64,000 nt of DNA, taken from the NCBI GenBank assembly GCA_958450325.1, contig OY288257.1, forward strand, positions 14,341,873-14,405,872, in the 5' to 3' direction. Positions 44,172-55,112 of this stretch are shown in pieces. Numbering within the stretch: position 1 is the stretch's first letter; every line of letters begins with the position of its first letter. The translations under genes and the position numbers were made by a program. Source of the stretch: Agrostemma githago (Eukaryota > Streptophyta > Magnoliopsida > Caryophyllales > Caryophyllaceae). The notes below the pieces were generated by a model, which saw nothing but the letters and a program-made list of their open reading frames with translations, was not told where the DNA came from and ran no database searches.

Positions 44172-45477
44172 TCAGAAAAGTTGCTTCGGAACTCCAACTC
44201 ACCAAGGCATAGGAAATAGCGCAGGAGGAGAGACGAATCTAGTTTGACTCGGGTTAGACTCCCCTAAGACAAATGTGTAGGGTACGATTCTCGGAGTGAC
44301 TGTGATTAGTCACTCCGTCGGAGAATAGCCCCCGATGTGAGACTAAGGACTTAGATGGTGTGGCATCTTAAGTGACTCGAAAGTGGGGTACGTGAGACAC
44401 GTGTAAGACATGACCCTTAGAGTAATCGTGATTGATCGCTCTGCTAAGGGGTAGCCTCCAAGTGGGATCGATAATTTTGTTAAGACTCGAGTGCCGGACG
44501 AGTGACCTTTAGACGTAAGGACCCCGAACCTTTTGTCATAGGGCTATGCCTTGTAAAAGGTTGACTCGGAAAAAAAAACACCTGGATGGGTGACTTGTGC
44601 AAGATGGGCCTTCCTTAGGATTCGGCTACGTGGGCCTAGTCCTGTCCGAAGGAAGGTTGACTCGATTGTGTAAACGGGCCTTCCTTTGTAGGAGTATGTC
44701 CTACGTAGGTGGGCCTTGCCTTAGTCTAATAAGGCGGACCGGGATAGGGAAGAAACTCGTGATGTAAGATCGACGGAGTTTCGACGCTAAAGACCTTGAC
44801 AACTTAAGACGCGACCCAACACTGCTAAATACGGGAGGTCCTAGAAGTGGAAGGTTTTGAAAATTGATGATTTTTGCAAAAAAGGACCGAGTAAACTCGG
44901 TGGATGGCCCAAATTTCCGAAAAAGGACGAAAAGTCATTGGGCCACGGGTTTTGAAAGTTCGAGTTTTGATTTGGGCAGCATACCGGCTAGAAAATAGGC
45001 TATTTTGAGTAAAAATCATAAGTCCTAAATTCGGTATGTGACCCGGGTTTTGAAATCGAATAGTTTGAAAAGGATGCAATTTTGAAAAGTTGACGGTTTT
45101 TTGAAAACGACTCGGAAACCAAGTAGCACGTAGTCACACAAGCATTATAACGACGCCATGTATGCTCTATACTAAGTCTCGGTCGGTCTATAAGGGGTCT
45201 ATACCAGTGTACATAGTCTAGACGTTGATCGGGACGGACTTCCTAAGTCGAGTTGATCTTAGAACATGCCGCGAAACCCACTCGACTCGACTATGGACAC
45301 CTTTCAACATATCCGTGTTGGAGTACATCGACGGTATAGTGGGACGTCGGTCGCGAGTACCGGCCCGGGAAAATATGGGTTATGCATGAACCGTAAAACT
45401 AACACGCGTATTGTATTCGTCAAACGATTTCTATTCGAGTCTCACCCTGAGGATGCCGATGGTAAGTCACGCATCAG

Positions 45478-45502
45478 TTAATCCCCAGCGGAGTCGCCAA
45501 AT
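45478..45502 (-). other. Primer binding site, tRNA-Arg type (Tat C)
   Basis: On the minus strand TTTGGCGACTCCGCTGGGGA directly follows the 5' LTR end. It matches the TGGCGACTC(C/T)RCTGGGGA PBS used by Ogre/Tat elements. Confidence 0.85.
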
Positions 45503-46308
45503 TGTGGACATGACATAGGTCCACCCCGACGCGGCCACGCGCGGGTTTGGGTAGGCGTATGAATCTCCATATGAGAAGGATCGAATTGAAATTTAGGTCC
45601 ATGTGGAGTCGCCACCGAATTTTATGGTTATTCGGAACCGTTCGAGCCCACTCTATGTCGTAGTGGGCCGTATACAAAATACGGCCCATTTCCGATGTCA
45701 GAGTTTATTGGGCTCGTCCCTTTGCATATCGATACCGATACCGACATTATCGGATATCGTGTATTGAATGACTCTCGTGCGCCAACGGTTTCGGGCATCC
45801 GGAAACCGAGGTTCTGAGTAAGGGGTGAGGGTACGTGTTGGGAAGCCCACAAAGGACACCCAACCCCGCCCGCACATTAGCGGCCTCTACTAAGAATTCG
45901 AATGACTTTCTAATACGCGTGCTAGTAAAACGGGAAAAATGATATGCAAAGATTTATTTTCCCTAAACATGCGAATGTAATTGAAAGGGTTTCTAAGTCA
46001 ATTTAATGCAACTAAAATTAACGTCCAAGTTGTATTTTAGCATGCGGGTTCATTTAGTATAATAAACGAATAATAATTAAATTGACAAAAGAAACAGAAA
46101 ACGCGTTAGTAGCGATATAACGATATAACGAATAATAACGGTTTGCAAATATTGAATTGAATTGAAAAGATGCAAATATGAGGATGCATGATTTGAAAAG
46201 ATAGTATACACGTGATTAATTATGCACATGTTGACCTAAGTCGTAAAATACTATCGAGTTTTGAAAATAGAACAATGTAAGAGTCGTAATTTGAGTCGCT
46301 ATGAGGTC

Positions 46309-46530
46309 ACTCGATCGAGTAGTCGACAAATTCGATCGAGTAGACCTGAAAAAGGTGATTCTGCTTTGCGCTACAGACCGTACTCGGCCGAGTTATTGAC
46401 CAACTCGGTCGAGTACATGGCCACTCGACCGAGTCACTGTGAGACTCGATCGAGTGGTGATCGTCATTAGCATTCTGACTTGATTTCGAGGTGTCACTCG
46501 ATCGAGTGACTAAGGCACTCGGTCGAGTGG
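46309..46530. repeat. Palindrome array of Tat C LTR, copy 2
   Basis: Same ACTCGRYCGAGT words as at 38502-38721, in the paired LTR. Confidence 0.92.
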
Positions 46531-47295
46531 CACCTGTACGAACTTGGTTCGTTTGCAATTTAATTATTGATTTTGAAATTGCTTTTGATTTTTTGATAAT
46601 TCGACGGTTTTACCGAATCGGACATAAATATTGCATAATTTATGTTCGACTTGGTTTTTTTATAAATCGCGAATCTTGTTGAACCGAATATAAATATTGT
46701 TGAATTTATACCCGATTCTAAATTTGGAGTACTCGCTGTATCCCATATTCGATTATTTGAATCGATATGGAATATTAGAGTGAAATAGAAAAAATAAATA
46801 AATTGATTTTAGTCGTTTTAAATTAATTATCGTGATATGAGTAAATCACGTTAATTAATTCATATGACTTGATTGTTAGATTCGATATCCAATTACGGAA
46901 TTGGTATCGAATCCAAAATTGATGCTTTACTTGAATAAATAAATAAAAAAACTTGATTCCCTCGACTTCTCCGACATCGAAATAAATCCCTAGGGATTGT
47001 GATGTCGGATCCGTGTCAACGGGTTTCGACCCTTGTTAAAATTGATTTGAAAATTGATGGATGTAAGATGGATGATGATAACGAGAAATAATAATGAATT
47101 ATTGTTTAAGTTAACTCATCTCAATAATCAAATAATCGGGGTATCGGAATAAGCGACCGGCAACGCTGTGTGCAGTACACTTGTATATTCGGGTTTCCTT
47201 ATTCCGATATCCCTCTCATTCGACACAAATTGATAAGTATTTTAATGTTTTGATGCAATAATGATAACAAGGTAAATAATAACGATAACAAACGT

Positions 47296-47374
47296 AATAA
47301 TAATAATAAAAATAATAATAATAATAATATAATAATAATAATAACGCCATAATAATAATAATAATAATAATACC

Positions 47375-47408
<34 letters not shown>

Positions 47409-47438
47409 TACCGTAATAATAATAATAATAATAATACC

Positions 47439-47486
<48 letters not shown>

Positions 47487-47508
47487 GTAATAATAATACG
47501 TAATAATG

Positions 47509-47539
<31 letters not shown>

Positions 47540-47553
47540 GTAATAATAATAAC

Positions 47554-47603
<50 letters not shown>
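47296..47603. repeat. (TAA)n microsatellite in Tat C 5' LTR
   Basis: Interrupted TAA run, about 80 bp shorter than the partner at 39490, showing slippage since insertion. Confidence 0.96.
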
Positions 47604-47604
<1 letters not shown>

Positions 47605-48289
47605 GAAAAGAACGAAAAAAAAGGAAAAAGGAAACGAAAAGAAAGAAGAAGGAGGTTTGTCACCCTCAACCTACATGTTTCTGTCTCGGATTAAGGCTCG
47701 TAAACGTGGTTATGGCACGGGAGTCTTCGAGGTGTATGGAGGCTAAGTTGTGGTGGCTCGGGTTGAATTTCCTAAAACTAGGTTTAGGGTTTTGCTAAGG
47801 TCGATTTCCTAGGGTTTTTCTAGGGTTTGTAGACAACGTAGTATGTATGTGTGTAGGGTGTAGATTGCTAGGGTTTTTTGTGATGTGTAGATGTGTTGCA
47901 TGGGGTTGCTTATATAGGCAAAGCTTAGGGCACCTTGGTGTCTAGGGTTTTGTGCCTTGACGGACTTGATTTGATGGCCCGTTTGGAGGTGGACCGCGGG
48001 TGAGCTACTCGGAAACGGCTTTGACCGGGTTTTAATCCGGTCGCTAAAAGTCGGTTTTATTCCCGGTGTCGGTTTCGACCCAAATTAGTCTTGTTTGAAT
48101 CGGAATGATCCACTGGGCCTGGATTTGAGGTCTGTTTGGTGAGATTTGTACTCCGTAAGTGTGTTAGCCAACGATTAATGGATTTGAGCCCGTATCCGAG
48201 CGCGTAGAAACACGTTAGCGTCCGATCATCATCGGGTGATTTTTGGAAACTGCCATAGACACCTGGCGGTCAAAATGCGGGTGTCTACA

Positions 48290-48322
48290 TATATACTTAC
48301 ACTTTACCAAAAAAAAAAAAAA
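48290..48322 (+). other. End of LINE A 3' UTR, Tat C TSD and LINE poly-A tail
   Basis: TATAT (right TSD of Tat C, 48290-48294), then ACTTACACTTTACC and 14 A. Joined in register with 37660-37695 it completes the LINE A tail. A pre-insertion site is directly readable. Confidence 0.75.
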
Positions 48323-49138
48323 CTTATAACTAAGAGATACTGAGAACGGATAAAAGAAATGAAGACTACGCCTATAAACAAAGGGTTGGTAATGAGTATT
48401 AAGAATGGCACGAGCTATAGCACACTTCAAATGAATCACATCATCATGGTTGATTAATCCGGTAGACAACCTACTCCTCTGATCGGGTATGTGACAAGAA
48501 CAAGTTGCACTTACGTCGCAAGAACATAGAAAGAAAACGGTGAAAAACAGGTCAAAGACCTGTCCCGGATGGAGATAAAACTCCTGCAACTTTGTAAATG
48601 AACAAGCCGAGCAAAAGACCAACTATCCAAGGGAAAAAGCCACCCCACGAGAAGTAAAGAGGAACACCCACCAACCATATATATGTTGCCAAAACCACAA
48701 AAGTGAAGCCAACACACACATGGCCCACAGTCTTCATCTTGCTCAGGAAGGAAATTATTAGAAAAATAAAAAGTAGCATATATGTGAAAGACTTCATCGA
48801 AAAGGAGAACCTACCACCACAACCAAACCACACAACACCAAAATCCAACCTAACTCCAGGTCAACCAAACACTTGATCAAAACTACACCAATGAAAAACC
48901 ATGCCAAGAAAACAATCTCAAAGATAACATGCATTGAGAGTCACTCACCGCCCACGACAAAGAAGAGCCAAATCGGTGAGAGTCAGAAAAGCTCGATCCA
49001 AACCACCCAAAAGAAAGACAAGAACGACCATCGGACACTGACCACCAACAACGGACCCACACGGAAACCTCTTACCACTCTAGACCTTAAAAAGACCCAT
49101 AAAAAATAATCCCAGACCGTCTTACATAAGGCTACGAT

Positions 49139-49274
49139 GGGGAAGAGGGGCGAGGGGAGGGGGGATCACCTAGCCATCCATGCAAGACAACTCCGAGACC
49201 AAAGAAGATAAAAAAAACTAACAAGAAAAGGCGACAACATACTAGAGATGGGGGATGGGGGCGAGGGGATGGGG
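49139..49274 (+). repeat. Two putative G-quadruplex blocks
   Basis: 49139-49164 has four runs of at least four G with short spacers. 49250-49274 has four more (GGGGG-AT-GGGGG-CGA-GGGG-AT-GGGG). The two blocks look like diverged copies of one unit. Confidence 0.7.
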
Positions 49275-50197
49275 AACCACCTCTAGAAGTTGAAGACAAA
49301 CACATGCAAGGACAAAAACCATAACATTACAACTTAAAGAAAAGATTTGACCTGATTTTGATTTTAAAAAAGTTGATTTGATTTTGATAATTCTTTTATT
49401 AATTTTGTACTTTTTTTAAAAAAAAAGGAGATGGTGGACAATTGAAGGAAACCAAACAATCAGACAACGTACGACCATCACCACAAAACAAGAACAAACA
49501 AAAGAATAGACCACAAACCCACACCATTGGCGGCCGACAGGAAGAAAGACGAAGGACGACGGTCGAAGAAGGGGCGGAGAATGACAGGACACGACAGACG
49601 ACTATCGAGTGGAACAATCAGGACAAAACTCAAGCCGAGACACTCAGAACACAACAAATCGAGAGGCGGTGAGCGAAACCAATGAACGGAAACAATGAGA
49701 TCGACAGTGGAACAGGAAAGATTAATCAAAAGTGTAAAAAGATCGAGTGGCCGGAGATGGAGTTAATAAAAGCCCCATCTCCGGCAAAGATTGAAAGATA
49801 GGAAGGAAAAAGGGTGGTGTTGGCTGTGATGGTGGACAATAAGGGTTTTGGTTTTGGGGTTTTTTTTCTTTTTTTTTGTAGAGAGAGGAGGGAGCGTTTT
49901 TTTAGAGAGAAGTTATAATTATTTTAATTTACTTAAAATAACTAAGAGGGTTAATAAGATAAAATAAATTACATTGAATATGAGAGTAGTACAAATTTAT
50001 GATACTTCATGTGATGTAGCGTAGAATGAAGAATGCATATCTTAATATGTCATCTAATGCATCTCATAAATGAAAATAAAGGAACTTCAAAAGTTTTGTA
50101 GATTAAGAATATATAAATGTATTTATTTGTGAATATTTATGTAAATATCATGAATAAGAGAACTTTGAAAAGTTTGTTGATTAAAAATTTATGAATG

Positions 50198-50231
50198 TCG
50201 TGCAATCTGCACGATTTTGAGGGGTTACTGG
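50198..50231 (+). terminator. Helitron-like 3' end (hairpin then CTGG, T follows)
   Basis: TCGTGCA-ATC-TGCACGA stem (7 bp), 13 bases, then CTGG (CTRR) and a T. LINE-type coding sequence begins immediately after. The stem core CGTGCA..TGCACG matches that of the RepHel Helitron at 20271-20288. Confidence 0.45.
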
Positions 50232-51394
50232 TGGGGGTGGAGGGCAGGGTGATGGAGGTGATGAATGCGACACTTCGACGGGGGGACCGCATTGGAAGAA
50301 ATGCAACCGACTAAGGCCCCTGGACTAGATGGTATGAATGCGTTGTTTATCAAACGTATTGGCATGTAATGGGTCTGTTTGTGACTAAGACGACTCTCGA
50401 TGTTTTCCGGGGCAGGCCTTTATCGAGTGGGATTAATAGAGCGTTCATAGTCCTTATACCGAAGGTCAAGAATCCGAGCACCATGGGTGAGTTTAGGTCG
50501 ATCAACCTATGTAATGTGGTATACAAACTCGTCTCAGAGGTACTTGCGAATAGACTAAAATCCTTTCTGGGTGAGATTGTGTCGGAGAATCAGAGTGCTT
50601 TTACCCCCGGCAGTAGACAAATTTCGGATAACATTCTAGTGGCGTTCGAGGCTTTCCGTCACATGAGCAACATGAGGGCGGGGGAGGGGTACATGGCTGG
50701 AAATTGGACAAATGGCTAAGGCCAATGATCCGGTTTAATGGGGCCCACCATACTCTTCAGCGTATAAGCTTTGATGGGATTTGGATGGACCGAGTAATGC
50801 ATTGTGTGACCACCGTCACGTTTGAAATCCTGATTAATGGCCAACCTAGTCGAGAATTCTGGCCCAGGTGGGGCTTACGACAAGGTGACCCACTCTCTCC
50901 TTATCTCTTTATTCTTGGTGCCGAGGTTTTCTCGAGTCAGATCAGGAGGGTCATTGAGGCGAAGTCGATTCATGGAATTAACATTGCGCATGATACTCCG
51001 GTCATTTCTCACTTATTCTTCGCAGATGATAGTTTGTTGTTTTGTCGTGCGCGGGAGTTAGAAGCGTGAGCCTAATTGAAGGCAATTTTGAGAGATTATA
51101 ACTTTGATAAAACAACGACTTCTTTTAGTCGATGTACAGTAGGACCGAAGCGTGAGGAGGTGGCAGGAATTCTAAGTGGTGAGGATCATGGCGAATCCAA
51201 GTAAGTATCTCGATTTACCCACTATGGTTTGTCAATAGAAATTAGAATTGACGAGAGTTCTTCGTGATAAGCTAGCTAAGAAACTTAACGGATGGAAGAT
51301 AATACTTATGTCGTCGAAAGCAGGTCGACAAAATTATGATAAAGGCCGTGACCCAATCTATCTCTACCTATGTCATGAGTGTTTTTAAACTTCA
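50232..51394 (+). pseudogene. LINE reverse transcriptase fragment
   Basis: RT domain of a third LINE, distinct from LINE A. It runs from the KAPGLDGMNALF segment (about 50308) through WHVMGLFVTKT, FIVLIPKVKNPSTMGEFRSI, NVVYKLVSEVLANRL, ENQSAFTPGSRQISDN, RWGLRQGDPLSPYLF and LFFADDSLLFCRA (about 51020-51060) to TYVMSVFKLH (about 51390). Stops and frameshifts occur near 50367, 50719 and 51069. The segment with the first catalytic Asp is deleted or scrambled near 50700-50720. The left edge meets the Helitron-like end and the right edge meets LTR E, so both ends are lost. Confidence 0.8.
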
Positions 51395-51947
51395 TGTTGA
51401 ACCTTGGGGTTTAGACTTCTTTTGTTTTGTTTATATCAAGTTTTATATGTTTCGAAGTAACGTAATCCGTATGAAAAGTCTTGATGCTTAGTACAGGAAT
51501 GGAAGAAGCACAATCTCAAGAAGACACCCGGATAAAAGCTCAAGGGGGAAAGACGGCAGCATAGGATCCTAAATGTAAAGAGAATAAAGCAATTGTATGA
51601 CAAGGATAATGTAACCTTGAATAAGGTTACATTAATTTTCTCCGTAAGCGTTTTACACGAGTCGCCAAAATTTAAATTCAAAATATTTTTATCTCGTGTA
51701 TCAAAGAAAATCTTGTTCCGTAAGAAGATAATTTAAAGAAGGAAATTATCTATCAAGAAAATAAAAATTTTCAAAATAAATGATTCTCAAAATATCTTGA
51801 TCTCTCAAAGATATTAGAAAATCATTAACAAGGGAAACTTAATTATATTATCTTGGTTGATTGATTTCACCTACCATATCTTCTTTAAGTGAGGAAGCAC
51901 ATCAATTAAGGTGATCTTATTTCTTTTGTTAAAGAAAATATTTCACC

Positions 51948-51955
51948 TATAAATA
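51948..51955 (+). promoter_or_regulatory. TATA box of LTR E
   Basis: TATAAATA about 550 bp into the LTR. The hairpin array starts about 260 bp downstream and so would be in the transcribed leader. Confidence 0.5.
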
Positions 51956-52217
51956 CTATGCTCTTCCTCACTTTGAGGATACGACTTACATACACATTTT
52001 TCTCTTTGCAAAAATAAAATCACATTTCTTTTCAAAAGGCTTTTTGCAATACTTTTCGGTTTAAGTCTTGGCTATATAAATCATGTTTAAATTGTTTACG
52101 CTTGGAAGTCATATAGTTTCATTATTCTCTCTAGACAATTGAAGTGTATTCATAGCTAGAGAAATTTTGTAAACTTGAGTAGTATTGACACACGAGTCGA
52201 GTAGTGGTTACTCAATC

Positions 52218-52384
52218 GAACGACATACATCGTTCACACCTTGAACGCTTCACATCGTTCAAACACCGAGGGCTTCACATCCCTCACACCGAAGGCTTAA
52301 CATCCTTCATCGTCGTGGGCTTAACATCCCACAATCCGAGTGCTTAACATCACTCACACCATCACGATTAGAGTTAATCGTGAT
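52218..52384 (+). repeat. Array of six hairpins with constant loop and variable stems, plus a seventh hairpin
   Basis: Six successive units with perfectly complementary arms around a 10-nt loop: GAAC/GTTC (52218-52235, loop GACATACATC), TTGAAC/GTTCAA (52241-52262) and GAGG/CCTC (52268-52285), the last two with loop GCTTCACATC. Next are GAAG/CTTC (52291-52308), GTGG/CCAC (52315-52332) and GAGT/ACTC (52338-52355), all with loop GCTTAACATC. Spacers resemble ACACCG. A seventh, different hairpin follows: ATCACGATTA/TAATCGTGAT (52361-52384). The pairing is kept although stem sequence changes in every unit. Confidence 0.9.
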
Positions 52385-52641
52385 CGTCTTATTTGTAAGC
52401 TAATCCGGAGAAGGTACGCTTATAAATAAAGACACCGGTGAACGTAGGCTTTTCAATTGGGCCGAACCACATTAAAACTCGTGTTATTTACTTTACGTTT
52501 TATTGTGTTTTGCTATTTCTTATACTTATACTCTTTAGTAGTAAGTATAGTAGCAAACGTTTTTTTTTTACTTCCTTTTATTTAGCCATATAACTAACGT
52601 AAAATTATACTATATCTTTCCTAATAAGATTTTGGTGCAAT

Positions 52642-55098
52642 TGTGGACATGACATAGGTCCACCCCGACGCGGCCACGCGTGGATTTGGGGAGGCGTATG
52701 AATCTCCATATGAGAAGGTCAAATTGAAATTTAAATCGAAGTTGGAGTCGCCACCGAATTTTGTGGTTATTCGGAACCGTTCGAGCCCACTCTATGTCGT
52801 AGTGGGCCGTATACAAAATACGGCTCATTTCCGATGTCAGAGTTTATTGGGCTCGTCCCTTTGCATTTGATACCGATACCGACTTGATCGGATACCGTGT
52901 ATTGAATGACTCTCGTTGCCAATGGTTTCGGACATTCGGAAACCGAGGTTCTGAGTAAGGGGTGAGGGTACGTGTTGGGAAGTTCACAAAGAACACCCAA
53001 CCCCGCCCGCACATTAGCGGCCTCTACTAGGATATCGTTTGATTTTAAAATACGTGCGTTAGTAATGCGATGAATGATATGCAAACATTGTTTTCCTAAA
53101 CATGCGAGGAATTGAATGGGTTGCTAAGTCGGTTTAATGCATGAAAAATTTAACGTCAAAGTTGAATTTAGCATGTGAGATTCGTTTTAGTATAATAAAA
53201 CAAACGATAAAAAAGAATGAATTTGCTACAAAAGATGAACAAACAAGTTAGTATCAGTTTGTGAAAAATAATATAGCAAATATAATAAATATACGAGATC
53301 GAGAAAATATTAGTTGAAATCTGAAAAATATCGTTAAAAGGATGTTGTTTTGTATAAAAAACGAAGTTCAAAAAATAATAAAAAAACAGAAAACCGCGTC
53401 GCGTTACAGCCGGCCAGGCGACTCGCCCGGGACGCGCGCGACTCGCGTCCCGGCCTGTTTTCGAGATCGATTTTTGAAATTTCGATGCTTTTATAAAACC
53501 TCGTACGAATATTGCATAATTCGTACTTGACTTAATATTTTCGATATTCGTTATATTCGATAGTCGATTATGAAATCGATATTAAATACTCGGAATAGTT
53601 TTGGAAAAGATATAAATTTTGAGAAATCGTTTCGTGGAATAAATAAAAAAACGAGCGAAGAAAGCTAAAAAAGGGACTCGGGTTTCAGGCCCGTGTGCGA
53701 GTCGCCTGAGAGGGGCGCGACTCGCGTGCGGGTCTGTCCCGATTCCGTTTGTTGTTCGAAATTTGCTAATTTTATTAAATAGCGTACAAATATGAATTAA
53801 TTTATACTCGATTTATGTTTTCGATATTCGTCGTACCCGATATTCGACTATGAAATCGATATCGAGTATTCGGAATGAATTTTTTAAAAAAGTTTTGCAA
53901 AATTGTTTGAAAAGAATTTGAACGAAAAAGATGTTAATTCTCTCTGCGTTAAAATCGTTGTATTTTGTAGAAAAAGATGTAACGATTTTTTTAGCATCGA
54001 CGAGATTTGTTTTCATTCCTTTAATACGACATTCAATTATAGAGTTGATATCGTATTTTTAGAATATTTGTTTTGCGAAAATAGTTTTAATAATATCGAT
54101 ATTAGAAATAAAAAAACGACGAACGACGACACACGACCCATAAAAAGGACGACCGAAGACCCGTAAAAGAAAAAAACGGACGACGAGAAGGAGAAGAGAA
54201 GAAAAAGAGAAATCGGGTTTGGTTACACCCTCAACCTACATGCTTCTGTTTACTCGGATCGGGGCTCGTCGGAACGTGGCTTGGACACGGGAGGGTCGAG
54301 TTTGATGTGGTGAGTTGTGGTGGTTCGGTGGGACGTGAAAAGTGTCGTGAAGGGTGTCGGATATTGGGGCCGGTTTCCTTCGGGAATAATATCGGTTTTC
54401 TCGATGCTAAGTGTGTAATTCTGAGTTTTCGGTGTTAATGAATATTTTTCCGAATGTTTTTCTTCTCTCTATCTCTCTCTCTGAATATTTTGTGTTGTGC
54501 AAGGGGCCTATTTATAGGGATATTCTCGACCTTGGCTAGGAGAGGTGTTTTGAGTTAGAACTACCGTTTAGGATAGAAAATGTAAGAAGTCGAGAGGAAC
54601 GTAAATTCCGTTTTCTTGTTGGAGAAGAAAGAGAACCGGCTGGTTGGTGGAGTAGTTCGGCCGAGTTCATGCTTGGCCGAATCTCTGAGTCGGATTCCTA
54701 CTTGAGATCGAATTCTATCCTTAAACGGATTTGTTTAATATTTTGTGTAGCTGATTTTTTTGTAGTGTTGGAGTCCAAACCGGACGTGTGAGGTGTCACG
54801 GCTGGTCCGTGTGTCTCGAGAATATTCTCGGCCGGGTTTTGACTCGGTCGCTAAAAGACGGTTTTACCCCTGGTGTCGGAATCGACCCAAATTAGTTTTA
54901 TTTGACTCGAAACGACCCACTGGGCCTGATTTTGAGGTTGGTTTTGTGAGATATGTACTCCGTAAAAAGCCCAAGCCAAATGCCAATGATTTTGAGCCCG
55001 TTTTCGAGTATATTGAAGTATGTTTGCGTTCGATCATCATCGGGTGTTTGTCGGAAACTGCTATAGACACCTGGCAGTCAAAACCTGGGTGTCTACAG
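52642..55098 (-). repeat. 3' LTR of Tat D
   Basis: 2,457 bp, minus orientation. It is similar to the Tat C LTR over roughly the outer 300 bp at each end. The interior differs and carries its own GC-rich inverted words. The minus-strand TATA box is near 54508-54517 (CCTATAAATAGG). Confidence 0.85.
53414..53735. repeat. GC-rich inverted-repeat blocks of Tat D LTR
   Basis: At 53414-53457 nested inverted repeats share a CGACTCG core: CAGGC..GCCTG outside and GGGACGCG..CGCGTCCC inside. A related block with GCGAGTCGCC and GCGCGACTCGCG lies at 53690-53735. The flanks are AT-rich. The position matches the palindrome array of Tat C (transcribed leader). Confidence 0.65.
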
Positions 55099-55112
55099 AG
55101 CCCCCATTCTGA
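55099..55112 (-). other. Polypurine tract of Tat D
   Basis: On the minus strand AGAATGGGGGCTC just before the LTR start TGTAGACACCC; counterpart of 40562-40575. Confidence 0.7.

Larger units (their letters stand above)
37696..48289 (-). mobile_element. Tat C: complete minus-strand, gag-only Tat-type LTR retrotransposon
   Basis: 10,594 bp with near-identical LTRs (37696-40561 and 45503-48289) and TSD TATAT. The orientation is minus: read on that strand the LTR starts TGTAGACACCCGC and ends GTCCACA, followed by a tRNA-Arg-type PBS. A G-rich polypurine tract lies at 40562-40575. The interior codes only for Gag (43302-44171) and has tandem repeats between Gag and the 3' LTR, a known trait of the Tat lineage. 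Outside the microsatellite I see about a dozen substitutions between the LTRs, so the insertion is young. It must borrow pol from another element, possibly one like Tat D. Confidence 0.9.
45503..48289 (-). repeat. 5' LTR of Tat C
   Basis: 2,787 bp, nearly identical to 37696-40561 except for a shorter TAA microsatellite. It carries the same palindrome array (46309-46530) and TATA box (near 47920). Confidence 0.9.
31561..48322 (+). mobile_element. LINE A (L1-type), split by two nested insertions
   Basis: A full-length or near full-length plant L1-like retrotransposon. ORF1 is at 31715-32947, ORF2 starts at 32958, and the 3' UTR begins about 37660. ORF2 is interrupted at 34696-36035 by an antisense LINE. 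The 3' UTR is interrupted at 37696-48289 by Tat C and resumes at 48290-48308, ending in a 14-base poly-A (48309-48322). The 5' end (about 31561) is estimated from where the GC-richer 5' UTR begins. No flanking TSD was recognised. Confidence 0.8.
48323..50231. other. Unassigned region with G-rich blocks and a Helitron-like right end
   Basis: No recognised gene. On the minus strand 48552-48848 is open for 98 codons with two hydrophobic segments, and 49440-49900 is pyrimidine-rich like a leader. Two G-quadruplex-type blocks lie at 49139-49164 and 49250-49274. A 10-bp inverted repeat CCGGAGATGG/CCATCTCCGG spans about 49752-49785. 49890-50197 is AT-rich. The right edge has a hairpin plus CTGG followed by T (50198-50231), so the stretch could be a non-autonomous Helitron of unknown left end. 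Confidence 0.35.
51395..52635 (+). repeat. LTR E (unclassified LTR retrotransposon)
   Basis: Starts TGTTGAACC exactly where the LINE RT frame breaks. It has a TATA box (TATAAATA, 51948-51955) and a hairpin array (52218-52384). It ends in a stretch with GAACGTAGGC..GGGCCGAACCAC, a phrase common near the 3' end of plant LTRs. TTTTGGTGC near 52631 could be a truncated PBS. The interior is missing because Tat D begins at 52642. The exact right end and superfamily are undetermined. Confidence 0.6.

Noticed and set aside
48552..48848. 98-codon minus-strand ORF with two hydrophobic segments
   Set aside because: No homology recognised, no clear promoter or splice context, and overlapping frames are equally open. 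Kept only as a note in the region entry.
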